Positions 12,704 through 24,999 of a DNA stretch of 64,000 nucleotides are shown here, piece after piece. The DNA lies in assembly GCA_014529385.2 (NCBI GenBank), contig CM043953.1, positions 107,700,549 to 107,764,548 on the forward strand, given 5' to 3'. Each line of letters starts with the position of its first letter. Positions within the stretch are counted from its first letter, which is position 1. The notes below the pieces were generated by a model. It was not told the origin of the DNA, ran no database searches, and worked only from the letters and a program-made list of their open reading frames with translations. Source of the DNA: Adiantum capillus-veneris (Eukaryota > Streptophyta > Polypodiopsida > Polypodiales > Pteridaceae). Both the position numbers and the translations under genes were made by a program.

Positions 12704-13496
12704 GGAGGGGATGAAAACCCTTCGGAATGTGAGGGCAAAATTGATTCAAGATGGTATTTACAAAACCCTTCGTTTCGGCGAGATGGAGACCGTGGTGAGA
12801 GAGAGAGAGAGAGGGAGCCTATAGTGCGTTCTCTAAGGAATTTTCACATGTGTAAAGATCCTACTCCTGTGCATAGTGACCCTTGGAGTCAATGTATGTG
12901 CATGACTTCTCTTTCAAGTGCTCACCCCCCGATAGTGACCTCTCAGTGCTCTTTTATAGGTGCAGGCTACTTAGTTTAGTATAAACTAATTAGGTTTAGG
13001 GCCCTAAGCTGGAGAGACAAAACAGGCAACCGAGTCCCGGATGGTTGATTGGTGCTTTGTTTTGGGAGAAATAAGAAAATGATATTCTCCTAGGTGGGCT
13101 TTTGTGACCATCACCTAGAGAAAGGTAGAATATACAAATGGGTTTGGCTTGGAAAACGAAAAATGGATTACCCTACGGATGTTTATTGAGGAAGTGCGTC
13201 GTGGATGAGATGCCGACGAATGGCATGCTTTATTGGTGCGTTGGTGTAGCACGCTCGTCAATTTCGATGTCGGTTGGGGCATGCCTCAGCGTCATCCTTT
13301 GATTTGTTGTCACCATTGCATGTTTTTGGTGTCGTTTGTCGATGCGTCGATGTCCATTTTCTTTGCTTGTTTTGCTTCCTGTGCATGTCGTGTGTGTGTG
13401 TTGTTTGGTGCCTATGTGATTGCGTGTGTGTTTGTATGCGTATAGTGTATGTATGTGTGTGTACAGTACGTGTTTGTGAGTGTGTGTGTGTGTGTG

Positions 13497-13551
<55 letters not shown>
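12509..13551 (-). repeat. Element A 3' LTR, 3' portion only
   Basis: Shares with 30272-30623 and 34643-35330, in order: the terminal TGAC(A)AG(C/T)GCAAG block, the CACCACCTA...GGCTAGGACGCAGAC block, two GA tracts, CTTTTATAGGTGCAGGC-like sequence, CTAAGCTGGAGAGACAAAAC and GGGGCATGCC. On the minus strand the LTR ends TTGTCA. It is cut at 13551 by LINE-1, and the upstream 1.6 kb seen in the 5' LTR is missing. The (GA)n at 12796-12813 is the uninterrupted counterpart of the tract holding LINE-2. Confidence 0.75.
13503..13551. repeat. (GA)n tract holding the LINE-1 3' junction
   Basis: About 24 GA units following a GT-rich stretch. The same GT-then-GA junction recurs at about 35300-35368, 38740-38812 and 39292-39368. 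Confidence 0.95.
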
Positions 13552-13555
<4 letters not shown>

Positions 13556-13708
13556 ATAGATAGATAGATTTTATTATCGTCCTCGGAGGTCAAATATGAC
13601 CTATGGGACCAAAGTTACATGTGATGTAGTATGTGTATGGCTGATGAGTGACTCTCGATGCTCCAAAATTGTGGTGATGAGAGTCGCAATGGAGAGCCCA
13701 CACTTTGG

Positions 13709-16700
13709 CTAGGAGAGGAAAGTATGTAGGTCTAAGTTATGGCTGAAAATCTGAGAGAAGCAAGTTCGGATGTGACCAAAAGCTGAGCACTCTAGTAGTG
13801 TGTGGTACTTAGACTCTCGAACTTGCAGTGAGCATAATGTGCACAATCGATTTGACCCTTCTCCATTGTCCCAACGCCCTATCTTGCATCGAAGGAAATG
13901 GGAGCTAAGCCGAATGGCTGCGATAGTGCGTATCACCGACAAGGGGATAGGCTCAAGCATGTAAGTGTGAATACAGTTTCCTCTTTCAGCGAAGAACATG
14001 GTTCTATAGTTGGGGGCAATATGGGTGGTGTAATGTATGAAGCGTGACCCAACGGATTTCTCCCAAGCCGTAATACGTTGTAGAAAAGCTTCATTCACTT
14101 GGGAGTCAATTGAAGCATCATGTAGCAAGTGTAATGCATCCCATCTCCCAAACCACTTCTTTATGTCTTGCATCCATCTTGTGCTCAAGATCTTGCTTTT
14201 ATGCGTCTTTTGAACTTTTTTGTTTTCTTCCCATGCAATTGTAGGAAGTCGATGTGAGGAGTTTTGACACATCTTTATCATGTACTCCACAACCCTTTCC
14301 ATGCCAAGACATCCCGACTCAAGAAGTAGGAGCATATATGGTGTTTGTGTCTTCAATTGGAGAAAGTTTTAAGAAAACGCTTTTGGACATTCTCAAACTC
14401 TTTCCAAGTAGACTTTGAGATGCTCCCGCCCCACACTTCAACTCCATAAAGAAGAACCGGTGTCACCGATGCATCAAAAGATACTTCTTGAGAACCCAAC
14501 ACTTGATGTTTCCCGCATTACATATGTTCTCAAATGCATAAAATGCTCTCTTTCCCGCTTTCAAATGACACATGGTACATTCATGCCACTTGTGATTGGA
14601 CGGAACCTCAAGGCCAAGGTACTTAAAGCTCTCAACCACTTCAAGTGTCTCATTGTTGTACACAACGCATGGCTTCTCCTTATGGTTGGTTTTCACAAGC
14701 ATAACCTTTGTCTTGGATTCGTTCACAATCAACCCACTATGCAAGCAAAAGTTCTCAAGGACAACCATAAGCTTTTGTGCATCTCCTAAAGTGTGTGCTA
14801 GAAGCACTACATCATCCGCATACAATAAAAGCATGATTACCGCATTGCAAATAGTGACCTCTTCAATGCCTTCTTCTTGCATAAAGTCAAGTACCATTTG
14901 TTCCATTTAATCGATGCATAGACCAAAGAGAGTTGGTGACAACGGACATCCTTGTTTAACCCCAATAGTGCTTACAAAAAATTCTGAAATTTCTCTTCCC
15001 ATGCGCAATTGACAAATCACCTTCTCATAGATTCGAGAAACCGCAAGCATAAACTCACTTGGCACTTGGAGTTCTTCCATCCTTCTCCACAAATTGTTAC
15101 GTGGAATCATATCAAAGGCTTTCTTAAAGTCCACAAAACAACAATACAATCGCTTGCCTTTCAATCGACTTTCCTCCATGAGAACACGAAGAGTGACAAG
15201 ATGATCAATGGTGCTATGGCATCGACCAAAACCCGCTTGTCCCTTTGCACGCTTGTCATTATCTTCATCCCAATCACTCAATATCATCTCCATTATGCAC
15301 TCAAACAACTTTGACATAAGAGACCCAATCATTATAGTCCGGTAGTTGTTTACATTCTTTACATCCCCTCCTTTGTGCAAAGGCTTAACCCAATTAGTAC
15401 TCCAATCATAAGGCATACCGTGTTGAAGTGCAAGGTTGAACATATCACACATCCATTCATGGGTAAAATCTCCCGTCCATTTGATCATCTCCAGCTTGAT
15501 ACCTTGAAGATCTCCCACTTTGCGAGTGGCCAACTTTTCAAGCCCACCGCATACATCCTCAACAGTAAAAAAAGAGGGCATACATGGAAATGAACCATAA
15601 AATGGCATTTTTTCAGCATTTGCTTGCTCCTATGATTGCCTACAATGTGTGTACATATCCACAAGGTTCAAGTTACCAAAATTCTCAACCCGCTTGCCCC
15701 TCAAGTTTCTCCAAAATCTTCCACATGCATGTGCCTTTTCTTGGACTTGAAAAAGTTGTTGCTTTACTTCCCATCTTCTTCTCTTCTTTTGAATCAATGC
15801 CTTGTATGTATGCAAATGAGTTTGATAGTTTTCTTTGTCCATAGTTGCATCAAGCTTTATCAAGGACTTTCGAGCATCTTGACATTCTTTATCAAACCAC
15901 CTTTTGCATGATCTATCTTTGTTCATAACATGGAGATGCTTTATAGAAGAGCATTTTCGGCACAAGAACAAATAACTTTCTTAAAAGCTTCCCATTTAGT
16001 TTCCAATGATGCATCATATTGAAGCTTCTTCATTCATAATTTTTGCTCAACCATTTCAATGTACATTGGTGCCCGTTTGAAATCCATACATAGTGATAAT
16101 TTCTCTTTCCTTTGGCTGAGATTATCATGTTTAGTTGGTTCTCCACATGAAAGGTTAATACATAAGGTGTGATGGTCGGATTCCGGGGTCCATTGCCAAA
16201 CATAAAACTCTTTATGCGATACATGATGGCTTCGGAGAATAGCATATAATCGATCACACTATCCCCATTATGTCTCCTACATGTAAATCCATTGGTTCCA
16301 CTCCACAAAGATACACCATTGGCAACAAGCATACCCGTGCTATTACACATGTGTAAAAGTAGCTTTCCATAGTGATCCGGCTCTTTCTCATCCATTAAAG
16401 AACGATTATACAAGTGAACTTCCTCCAACTCCCTTGAAATGTATGGCATATCAAATTGTTGAGTATCATGTTGCAATGTTTTTGTGCGAGCATTCATATC
16501 CCCAAATACAATAACATCACCTTCACCTTTGAAATAAGCAATGTCTTCTTCTAAATCAAAAAATGGCTGATCTCTATCCATGCAAGCATAAAAGGGAGAA
16601 TCATGATGAGGAATGTAGCAACCGGCTATAAAAATGGGTGCTCTTTTTGGTGTCATAATTTTCAGCCATACATAACGTTTGTACTTGTCATCTTTCACAA

Positions 16701-16906
16701 TTGATACAAAAATCTTTCAATCCGTTCTTAACCATATATGCTACCCCTCCTTGTCCTCTTAGTTGCTTAAGATTCTTTGACCACATCAATGAATGTACAT
16801 TGTAATTCTCCAACCCGTTAATACTTTGTGTATCATGCTCCCAAGTTTCAACAAGAAGTACAACATCGGCTTTGCTTGTTAGTTCATCAATTCCATGGGT
16901 ATCCAT
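13709..16906 (-). pseudogene. LINE-1 ORF2: APE endonuclease and reverse transcriptase
   Basis: Endonuclease signatures are LLVETWEHD, GQGGVAYMV and VFGDMNART. RT signatures are VKPLHKGGD, motif A FVDFKKAFD, motif B IGVKQGCPLSPTLFG and the catalytic YADDVVLL. The C-terminal part has IRLSSHFLRCKIGRW and a Cys/His cluster CTLCS...YHTLLECSAF. Motif B and YADD stand in one frame, parted by a single in-frame TAA at 14909-14907. Other breaks lie at about 16700, 15990 and 14400. The endonuclease makes the target nick and the RT copies the element RNA there. Confidence 0.85.
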
Positions 16907-16958
16907 TACAATTCCAAAAGCATATTTTCAATTGTAACTCGGTCTAGGTCATGCATCC

Positions 16959-17909
16959 CTATTTTCTCGAGGGACTTGCCTCCTCCTTGGGCACATTTTC
17001 TTCATGAGAGATCTCCTTGTTTTTCTTATTCTTTTCCTCATATGCCTTGCAACACATATTTTGTTGCTTAATAGTGAGATCTTCACATACAAAACATTTT
17101 GTATCCCTCAAATAGATCCAACTATTATCAAGGATAATCTTTCGCTTGGTTTCATCCGGCATGGTGCATACAATTGGTCGTTCTCCCGAGCGAGGAGCTC
17201 CTTGCTTCCCCACTCTATGTGCTACATAGACCATAACTCCGGACATGCCAAAGTGGGTTTTGAAGAAATCTTCAATAACCAATGGCAAGAGAAGGAAGTG
17301 TCTCTAGCTTCTCTTCGGGAATTCACGAATAACAATGTTCTTGGAACGTCGCTCCCATTCCTTCAACTCCTCCACATCCACATTCTCAACATTCTTTGTT
17401 TGAGCCATATCTTGCATGAGTGAGGAATTAGAAACCACATTGCTACCACGTACATCAGCCCAAGACTTGTTTGTGCATACATTTTTCATGTCACACACAT
17501 TCCGGCTCATGGTGTCAAATTTCTCCTCTTTCAATACATGGTCATGCTCTACTTTGCTCATCCGCTCCTTCAAAGCATTCAAGTCCACAAGAGAGCATTT
17601 ACATTCCTTGACTTCCTCTTCAAGTTGCATCAAATGTGTTGTTTGCATCTTAAGTGTCATCTTGAGATTCTCATTCTCAACCACAAGTACCCTTAGTGTG
17701 CCATTCTCCATTGCAAGTGCTCGTAAGTCTTCGCCATGTTTGTTTACGGTCTCTTGCAATGATATCAAGTATGCCATGATCATGGTTTCCAATGTCGTTG
17801 GTTGGGTGGTTGTGTTGCTATCTCCACACTTAGGAGATCTTGGATCATTTTCCACAATGGTTGTGGACCTTGTTGAAGAAGAAGAACCCTTGTGAGTGCC
17901 GGAAGACAT
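16959..17909 (-). pseudogene. LINE-1 ORF1 (coiled coil plus RNA-binding domain), frameshifted
   Basis: The first frame (17909-17304, 201 codons) starts with a Ser/Thr-rich segment and then a long Leu/Glu/Lys coiled-coil stretch, ending WERRSKNIVIREFPK. The next frame (17288-16959) continues with FFKTHFG, AHRVGKQGAPRSGERPIV and an EDLTIKQQ segment, as in L1-type ORF1 proteins (coiled coil, RRM, C-terminal domain). A frameshift near 17300 splits them. Such proteins coat the LINE RNA. Assignment is by layout and motif, not by alignment. Confidence 0.7.
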
Positions 17910-17933
17910 TGTATGTAAAATAAGAGATGAGAG

Positions 17934-19176
17934 TCAATTTCCTTGAACCTTAAGAAGTACCTTTTGAGCCTCCATCCATTGACTAGTTTTGTGAATTCGG
18001 CCATCTGCCTCCATCAATTTGTAGCTACCATTGGCATATCGCCTTTTGACGATGAACGGCCCTTCCCATCTGGGCTGAAACTTCTTATCTTTCCTAGTGT
18101 CGAATCTGTTGTCATATTTGAATACTAACATGCCTTTCTTCAGACCCTTTTCCTTAAGCCCTTTATTGAATGTGAGTCGGCATCGTTTTGCTTGCGTCGT
18201 ATAGTAGTTAATTGCATCTTCCCTGTCTAATTAAAGCCTTTCTAGATCCAAGATGTGGTTGCAGAGATGGGCAATTGGGCACTGTAATTGACTAGCCATG
18301 ACTTGCAAGCTGACTATCTGCACCTCGATGGGTATTTTCCATATACCAGATGGAAAGGGGTGAAACCTAGTGATGTTCAAAATGTCGTGCGATAGGCCCA
18401 AAGAGCGGCCATGAGATGATTATCCCAATCACTTGTGTGGTTATTCACCTGCTTTGTGATGATCTTACATATCATGCCGTTTACCTTTTCCACTAGACCA
18501 TTGCATTGTGGATAGTACGGAGTTGAGTGTCGGCGTGCGATGCCTAGCTTTTTCATCAGTTCTCCCACCAAGTTGCCTCTGAAACCTAGCCCTCTATCAG
18601 ATATTATCTCCAAAGGTGTGCCAAAGCGGCAACAAATGTGCTCAAATATGAACTTCGCCACTTCTTGGGTTGTAATGCGTGTGGTGGTTGCTGCTTCCGC
18701 CCATCGGGTCATGTAGTCTACACCAACTAGAATGTACAGTTTACCCGACTGGGCCCTTGGTAAAGGACCAATCGTATCTATTCCCCACTTCTCAAATGGG
18801 CCATATGAGATGATAGGAGTTTGTGGCTCATAGGTTAGTGTTCGACCATTGGATACTTGACAAGCTCTGCATGTTTTACACCAATGATGCAAACCCTGTT
18901 CAGACTAGGCCAAGAGAATCCTGCCTGTAGAATCTTCCTACTAGTAATATCTAGAGCAAAGTGGCCGCCGCAAACACCATCATGGCAACTTGAGATCACC
19001 TCCATGATTTCACTGGAGATTGGCACTCGCATGAGAATCTGGTCTTTGCCCTTGCAGTACAAGGTGTTGTTTATACGGCGGTATCTTGTTGCCTTTCGTA
19101 TAAGCCATTGTTTCTTGCCCTTGGTATACCCTTCAGGAAATTCTCCTGTATCTAAGAAGCTAATGATATCTGGCAT
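17934..19176 (-). pseudogene. Element A integrase
   Basis: The zinc region 19176-18835 carries CHDGVCGGHFALDITSRKIL followed in the next frame by CKTCRACQ (H2C2). The catalytic core 18892-18377 shows FEKWGIDTIGPLP, DYMTRWAEA, IISDRG and HSTPYYPQCNGLVEKVNG, so the D-D-E triad positions are present. The C-terminal piece 18131-17934 has FQPRWEGPFIVKRRYANGSY, a GPY/F-like module, and stops just before LINE-1. Frames change between pieces, so no intact enzyme is encoded. No chromodomain follows. Confidence 0.85.
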
Positions 19177-19620
19177 AGCATCGCTACCCTGAAAGAGGGG
19201 TAGCTTCAGTTTGATTGCTCCTATGGGAACATCTTGTATTCTTTCCTTGGCTTGAGTGTCTGCTTCTTAACTTTCTACCCTAGGGACATGAAATAACTGC
19301 ATCGCTTCAAACTTTCTTAAAAGATCCTTAACTTGGCGTAATTGGCCAAGCAAAACCTGATTTTTACAAGTCCAAGTGCCAATTATCTACTTTATCAAGA
19401 GCATGGCATCACCAAACACATTTAGGCGTTGAACTTGCAAAACACATTGTTCTAATCCAAGAATTAGGGCTGCGTACTCTGCTTCATTGTTGGAGTGGGA
19501 GTGTAGTAACTACCTAATAGAGAAGACCCTTTCCCTTTGCTCATTGAAAATGATGATGCCAGCTGCAGCTTTGTCCACTGTCCTTTTGTAAGCTCCATCA
19601 AAGAAAAGAGAGTGAGCTCC

Positions 19621-19838
19621 TTCTAGCTTAGTAACTTCCACCATTGGTGTCACTCCCTTGCCTTCTGTGTTGACCTTTAGCTTCTTCTCATAGTGACGAT
19701 GAGTAAGAATACCTGCTAGACTAACTTCCTTCTAGCTTAGTAACTTCCACCATTGGTGTCACTCCCTTGCCTTCTGTGTTGACCTTTAGCCTCTTCTCAT
19801 AGTGACGATGAGTAAGAATACCTGCTAGACTAGCTTTG
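19621..19838. repeat. 109-bp tandem duplication inside the element A RNase H region
   Basis: Units 19621-19729 and 19730-19838 both begin TTCTAGCTTAGTAACTTCCA and are almost identical. 109 is not a multiple of three, so the duplication shifts the frame. Confidence 0.95.
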
Positions 19839-21153
19839 GTGGAGTCTTCCACTTGCATAGTGTAATCGAACTCTTGTAATCTAATGAGCCACTTGGAGAT
19901 TCTAGATGAGACATCTATGTGTTGCATTACATACAAAAATACTTCTTCCATTATTAGAATTATAAAGGGTCTAGGCAATAGATAAGAGAGAAACTTTGTA
20001 GTGGCAAACATCAATGCAAGCACCATGTGCTCTATCGTGGTGAATCCTTTTTCTGATGGGGTCATGACACGACTAGAGAAGTAGATAGGACGCATGAAAG
20101 AGGTTTGGGGGTTCTTCTGCATTAGTACGGTCCCAAGTGTATCACTTCCTACATTGGGGTTAACATAAAATGGCTCGTCCCATCTAGGGGGTGCAACGGT
20201 GAGAAGTGAAGCCAGGATCTGTTTCACTTCGCTAAACTGCTGCTCATTTTCTTCACTCCATAGGAAGACATCTCTATAGTTGATTTGTTGTAAAGGTAGA
20301 ACCACTTGAGAGAGCAAGTGAATGAATCTCCTCAAATACCTTACCTTTAGAAGGAAAGAGACCAATTGCTTAATTGTTGTGGGTGATGACAAAGATACTA
20401 AAGCTTGAATCTTGCTTGGGTCAGCCTCAATTTCTTTGGCTGAAATTACATGGCCGAGAAGAGTGACCTTGCTTTCACCAATGTGACACTTATCTATGTT
20501 AAGCTGGCCACCCAGGGTTTGCAGCCTAGCAAGGCCATCATAGACCTTGCTCAAATGGAGGGAGCGAGAGCTGTAGATGCAGAAATCATCTATGAAAACC
20601 CGTATTGACTTACCAAAGTATGGCTGGAAGACAAAAGTTACATAGCGTTGGAATGTGGCCGGAGCGTTGGTGAGGCCAAAAGGCATCACTGTGTAAGCAA
20701 AACATACCCATGGTGTTATGAAGGTTGTCTTTTTTTGGTCTTCTTCTGCAATGCACATCTGGAAGTAGTCTGAGTAGCCATCACATACTGTGTAGCGCTC
20801 ATGACCTGCTACCTCATTGAGAATGCCATCTTGGAATGGGAGGGAAACTGATCCCTCTTTGTTGCTGCATTGAGAGGTTTGTAGTCTACACAAACTCTCC
20901 ACTTATCGTTCTTCTTTGGCATGACCACTACTTGAGAGACACACTATGAGTCTTTGACGGGGTAAATCAAACCTGCCTGTAGAAAATTCCTTACCTCTTT
21001 GAGCAATGCCTCTTGCTGAACTACCCCAAGCCTTCTGAGATTTTGCACTACAGGCTTACTTTCTTCCTTGAGTCTTATGCAATGCTGCACCATTGTGATG
21101 CCTATGATCTTGTCATAACCATCAATGAAAAGTGTAGTGAGGTTACCCAGCAT
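19721..21153 (-). pseudogene. Element A reverse transcriptase / RNase H
   Basis: The N-terminal piece (21153-20944) ends GLIYPVKDS. The main frame (20902-19721, 393 codons) has [23 protein letters not shown] and FIDDFCIYS (the YxDD site as FIDD), then LLGHVISAKEI. The RNase H part follows with YFSSRVMTPSEKGFTTIEHM. A stop splits the start, and a 109-bp tandem duplication truncates the frame at its end. Confidence 0.9.
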
Positions 21154-21277
21154 AGAGATGTATTATTTTCTCTCTTCACTAGCTAACTCATTGGAGAGCA
21201 TCCGATGTAACTTACTTGTATCCACCAAGGGTTGCGTACCTGATGGTCCCTTTTGGTCCTTCGGATGGTGCTTCAGA

Positions 21278-22069
21278 CTATGTCAATCTCTTTGGATCTC
21301 TAAGATTGACTCCCATCACTTCGATGCTAGTGTCGCTCTCTTTAGTTGTTGTCGTCTCTTCTCTTGAGGTGGTCGAAGAGTCACTGGTGAATTCATCTTC
21401 TGATGTCTCCAAGATCATGTTGTGTTGTTTACCAGTCTTCATGTCATAGAATATGGGCTTTCCCTTAACATTCTTCATCTGGATCATTCTGGTACTCCAG
21501 TCTTGCTGAGCTTCCATAGCCATGAACCATGGTCTTTCGAGAATCATAGGGTAGCCCTCCCCTTTGTGTGGCATGACAAAAATGTATACCTCCACTTCTG
21601 TGTTGAATGCCTTCACCTTGACTGCATTCACAATGCCTATGCATTTCACTTTGACATTATTTGCCATTTTAGCTCAGTAGGGTGCCGGCCTACTTACCTC
21701 TAAGCCTAGATGGTGCATCATTTTCTCACTCGTGACGCATATCTGTGCGCCACCATCTATGTAGATGTTTGAGATACGGTGCCCCTTGATGTGGGCATCC
21801 ATGATAGGTAGGATGTTGTCTAGATTCCTCCCAGAGATAGCCCCAGCTATCCTTGGTCTTGACTTTCTAGTACTTACCATCTTCGTCCATTGTCTCCTCA
21901 TTCTTGGTGCAAGATGGAGTAATTGGGGCCAAGTTATTTTTGGAACCTGCATCAAAACATGTTGAACTAGGTCATATGGTTTAGCATACTCGCCTAGCGA
22001 AAAATCCACGATGTCGATCTTCCGATGTGGCTTAGACGCATGCTTGCTAGACTCTCCTTTTTCTTTCAT
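21278..22069 (-). pseudogene. Element A aspartic protease region
   Basis: Frame 22069-21674 includes the active-site-like IYIDGGAQICV. Frame 21667-21278 continues with KGEGYPMILERPWFM, the second conserved protease segment of Ty3/gypsy polyproteins (GRPW-like), and an acidic Ser/Thr-rich linker. The catalytic triad reads D-G-G rather than D-T/S-G, as in many Tat/Athila proteases. One frameshift lies between the two parts. Confidence 0.75.
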
Positions 22070-22439
22070 CTTTTCCTCCCTTTAAGAGGCCTCTTCGTGC
22101 CTAACACGCTTTACTCCCATGGCATCTACTTCTTCTACTTTTCCTTTTCCTTTGTCCTTCTCTTTGACACACTCTTCTACCTTCGCCTTTCCCTTAGCTT
22201 CAAGATTGATGACACTCACTGCTTGGTTTCCAGCAGGTGGTGGGGGTAGAGGTGGAATTAGAGGTTGCGGTGATGGTGGTGGTTGTACGGGCGGTCGAAG
22301 GATTTGGACTTGTGGAATCGACTCTGGTTGCCTAGGTGGTGGTGGCCTTGCCCTTAATGGAGAAATCTTCTTTTGCCTTACTCCTCTATTGAAGTTCTTC
22401 CTTCTTGGATGAGGACATTAGTACATGCCATGGCCGTCC

Positions 22440-22610
22440 TGTTAGGTAAAGGTGGTGTGCCTCACTGTGCTTTTCCCGTGTCCGTCGTCCGGCTGCCCAC
22501 ATTTATCTCCTTATTCTTTATACATACAAAGAATAAGGAGCTCTCACTTACATTTTCACATGGTGCTCACACAGTGAGATTTGGGAGCTCCACCCCACAT
22601 CCTATGTCGT

Positions 22611-22696
<86 letters not shown>

Positions 22697-22745
22697 TTTC
22701 TCCTTTGCACTCTCTGCACACACGCACCGCATCCGCGCACTCACA
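22440..22745 (+). repeat. 5' LTR of the copia derivative
   Basis: 306 bp, TG...CA. TTTATACATAC at about 22516-22527 may be the TATA region. A (CT)n tract at 22612-22692 lies downstream of it, i.e. in R/U5. Confidence 0.9.
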
Positions 22746-22747
22746 AT

Positions 22748-22759
22748 TGGTATCAGAGC
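22748..22759 (+). other. Primer binding site, initiator tRNA-Met
   Basis: TGGTATCAGAGC two bases after the LTR end: the perfect plant copia PBS complementary to the 3' end of tRNA-iMet. Confidence 0.95.
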
Positions 22760-24129
22760 CATGGTGACCGCAGAGAGCACGACGGCTTTGAGAGCTTCGA
22801 GACGATAGCTCGCTCGCTCTCGGTGGTGGAGAGATTAAGAAAGCTTGGAAGCTTTGTGAGAATGCAATGGGAGCTTGTTAGCTTAGTCGAGAGTGATACT
22901 CTTGTGGAAGCTCAGAAAGGAGTGTGGAAGATTGTGCGTAAGTGAAGGTGTTGCCCTAAAAACTGTGTGCACACAACACTGTTTTCAGATTCGTTTTTCT
23001 CCTTGTAGAATGCAGATCTGGGAATTCTATCTACGATGCCCATTCGTTTCAACGTGGTCTACAACTTTGCAAAATAAATGTTTTGCAAATTCCTCACCGT
23101 TTTGTTGATATTCAGCTCAGACTGACTGTATACAGAAATTGCAGGTTTTCGCATAGTGTGCGAGTTTGATGCACTTTTGGAAGCACGACAGGTGCTCGAA
23201 GTTAGGTGCATCAATTCTGAGATGAAGATGCAATTTCAGCTTGTGCAGAGCTTGTGGTTTGAGGGTTTTTTGGTAGATTTGGGCAACGAAGTACGGAGGC
23301 ATTTACACACCATCGAAGCGGTCTCTTGAGAGACGCGGTTTTTTTTGGAGTACACAGGTGGAGCTTCTTTCACTGGTTTTCACAGGATACTTTGGCAGTG
23401 ATTTTGTGCTTGGATTCATGGTCTTTGCGGATGGTTTGCATATGGTTATGGTGCATGGTTGATGCCCATTATACATGCATTTTGGCGAGCACTTTCGAGT
23501 GCCGGTGAGCTCTCTTGAGAGCATTGTTTTCGCATTGATCAAGTTTCTGGATTGCAACTCTTTTGGCGCTTTCTTATGCGCGGTCACTCTGTTGATGTAC
23601 GTTGAGTGCGGATTGCCATTGTATGTGAAAATTCAGAGCCATTTTGGCATTTCTACTCATTGGCATTGAGTAGTGTTATGGTTTATGGTAGAGATTGTAC
23701 TTGAGTTTTTGCTCAGTTTCAGGGGAAACTCTACCGGATTTTTCTCAGATTCTCACCATAGTTTGTATCGAGTGTTTACTCTCACTTTGACAGGTTTTGT
23801 CATTTTGGACACAGCTTTGTGTTTTTGTATCCACTCTCGCAAGAGTGAGGAGTTGTGTATCCTTCTTTGCTTGAGACAGTGGTTTGCTCTCGGGTGGGAG
23901 AGTCTTGTGATCTCGAGCATTGTTTGCCATAGTTTTGGCATGGAGACGCTTCAAGTTAGAGGCGGTTCTCGTTCACGATCGTGACTAACATGTTGGCATT
24001 GCGGCCATGATGGGCATATTAGGCATTGTTGCTTCAGGCATATGAGGCAATGGAAGAGGCAGATGCACGGTGCTACTATGAGGACAGATGCTAGAGAGTA
24101 TGCATGTGATGGGCATGTCACTTTTGAGT

Positions 24130-24640
24130 CTAGCTTGCCTTCAGACTACTTTGTGTCTTGGGATAGCACATTGTCTACGCGTTTTCTACTAGACGAGTAT
24201 GCAGTTTTTCACGTGACGCCACGTCGTGATTTGTTTTGCTCTTTCTCTAGTGGGAGACTTGGTTGTGTGCAGTTTCCTGATGGCTCAACATATGACATAG
24301 AGGGTGCTGGAGATGTATGCATGTCTTTACCTAGTAGTACATTGCTTACGCTATGAGATGTATGCATGTCTTTACCTAGTAGTACATTGCTTACCAGGAC
24401 TCAGTCAGAGTCTCATTTCAGTGTGTCAGTTGCAGAGTAGTGGACATTGTGTACTGCTTGGAGAGCGGTCATTTCAGATGCATAGGGGATCACTGGTGAT
24501 AGCCAGAGGTGCTAGGAGTGGTCTGGTATACCCTTTGCATATTTCTGACACACGAGGCGGTGTAGTCTCTGTGTATTTGCAGCCATGTTTGGAGCAAGAG
24601 ACGAGACGTGTCTCTTTTGCGGATGTGCTCTATGGAGAGC
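24130..24640 (+). pseudogene. Copia protease and GAG-pre-integrase remnant
   Basis: The translation shows FHVTPRRDLFCSFS, GDGST-like FPDGSTYDIEGAGDVC, then SLISVCQLQSSGH and RGSLVIARGARSGLVYPLH. This is the order seen in copia polyproteins: protease C-terminal half followed by the GAG-pre-integrase start. The usual DSGAS active site appears degenerate, and an in-frame 45-bp duplication (24310-24399) interrupts the protease. The frame 24304-25017 (237 codons) fuses this to unrelated sequence. 22760-24130 shows no gag I can recognise. Confidence 0.7.
24310..24399. repeat. 45-bp tandem duplication in copia protease
   Basis: GAGATGTATGCATG starts at 24310 and again at 24355; the units are practically identical. 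45 is a multiple of three, so the frame is kept. Confidence 0.9.
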
Positions 24641-24999
24641 AGGTTGTGCATTTGTCTTGTGGTGATGTTCACGCAGACAATGTAATCTCTGGGGATGCAC
24701 AACTTTGTCAGTCATCGGTTGAGGTGACATCAGTTGAGCTAGAGATTGATGCATTGTTCTATGATGCGTCTGATACGCTTGAGGGCGACAGTGTCCTTCA
24801 GATAGCTGTGTGTGATTGCAGTGGTGCTGATTTTTCGGTTTTGCAGTCATTCTCAGTGGACATGCCTTTGCCAAATGATGCTGACATGGTGATGCATAGT
24901 CAGGTGGTTCCTGATGAGGATGCATATGGCACTGAGGTTGCTGACAGCGATAGGTTGGCACACATAGTGCATGTTCGTCGGCTTTCGGGTCTCTCATGT

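Larger units (their letters stand above)
13552..17932 (-). mobile_element. LINE-1: near-complete non-LTR retrotransposon (ORF1, EN, RT), inactive
   Basis: Minus-strand order is ORF1 (17909-16959), endonuclease (16906-16030), RT (15608-14463) and a late Cys/His segment (14356-13709). The 3' end is a short TAGA-type repeat (13552-13569) abutting (GA)n rather than a poly-A tail. The 5' end lies just after the stop of the element A integrase frame (17934). Length 4.4 kb, with frameshifts and at least one in-frame stop. Confidence 0.85.

Noticed and set aside
17416-17895. 159-codon plus ORF
   Set aside because: Antisense of LINE-1 ORF1, which has coiled-coil and RNA-binding motifs on the minus strand.
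24512-24997. Minus ORF of 161 codons
   Set aside because: Antisense shadow of the copia protease/RNase H remnant, with His/Gln-rich composition.
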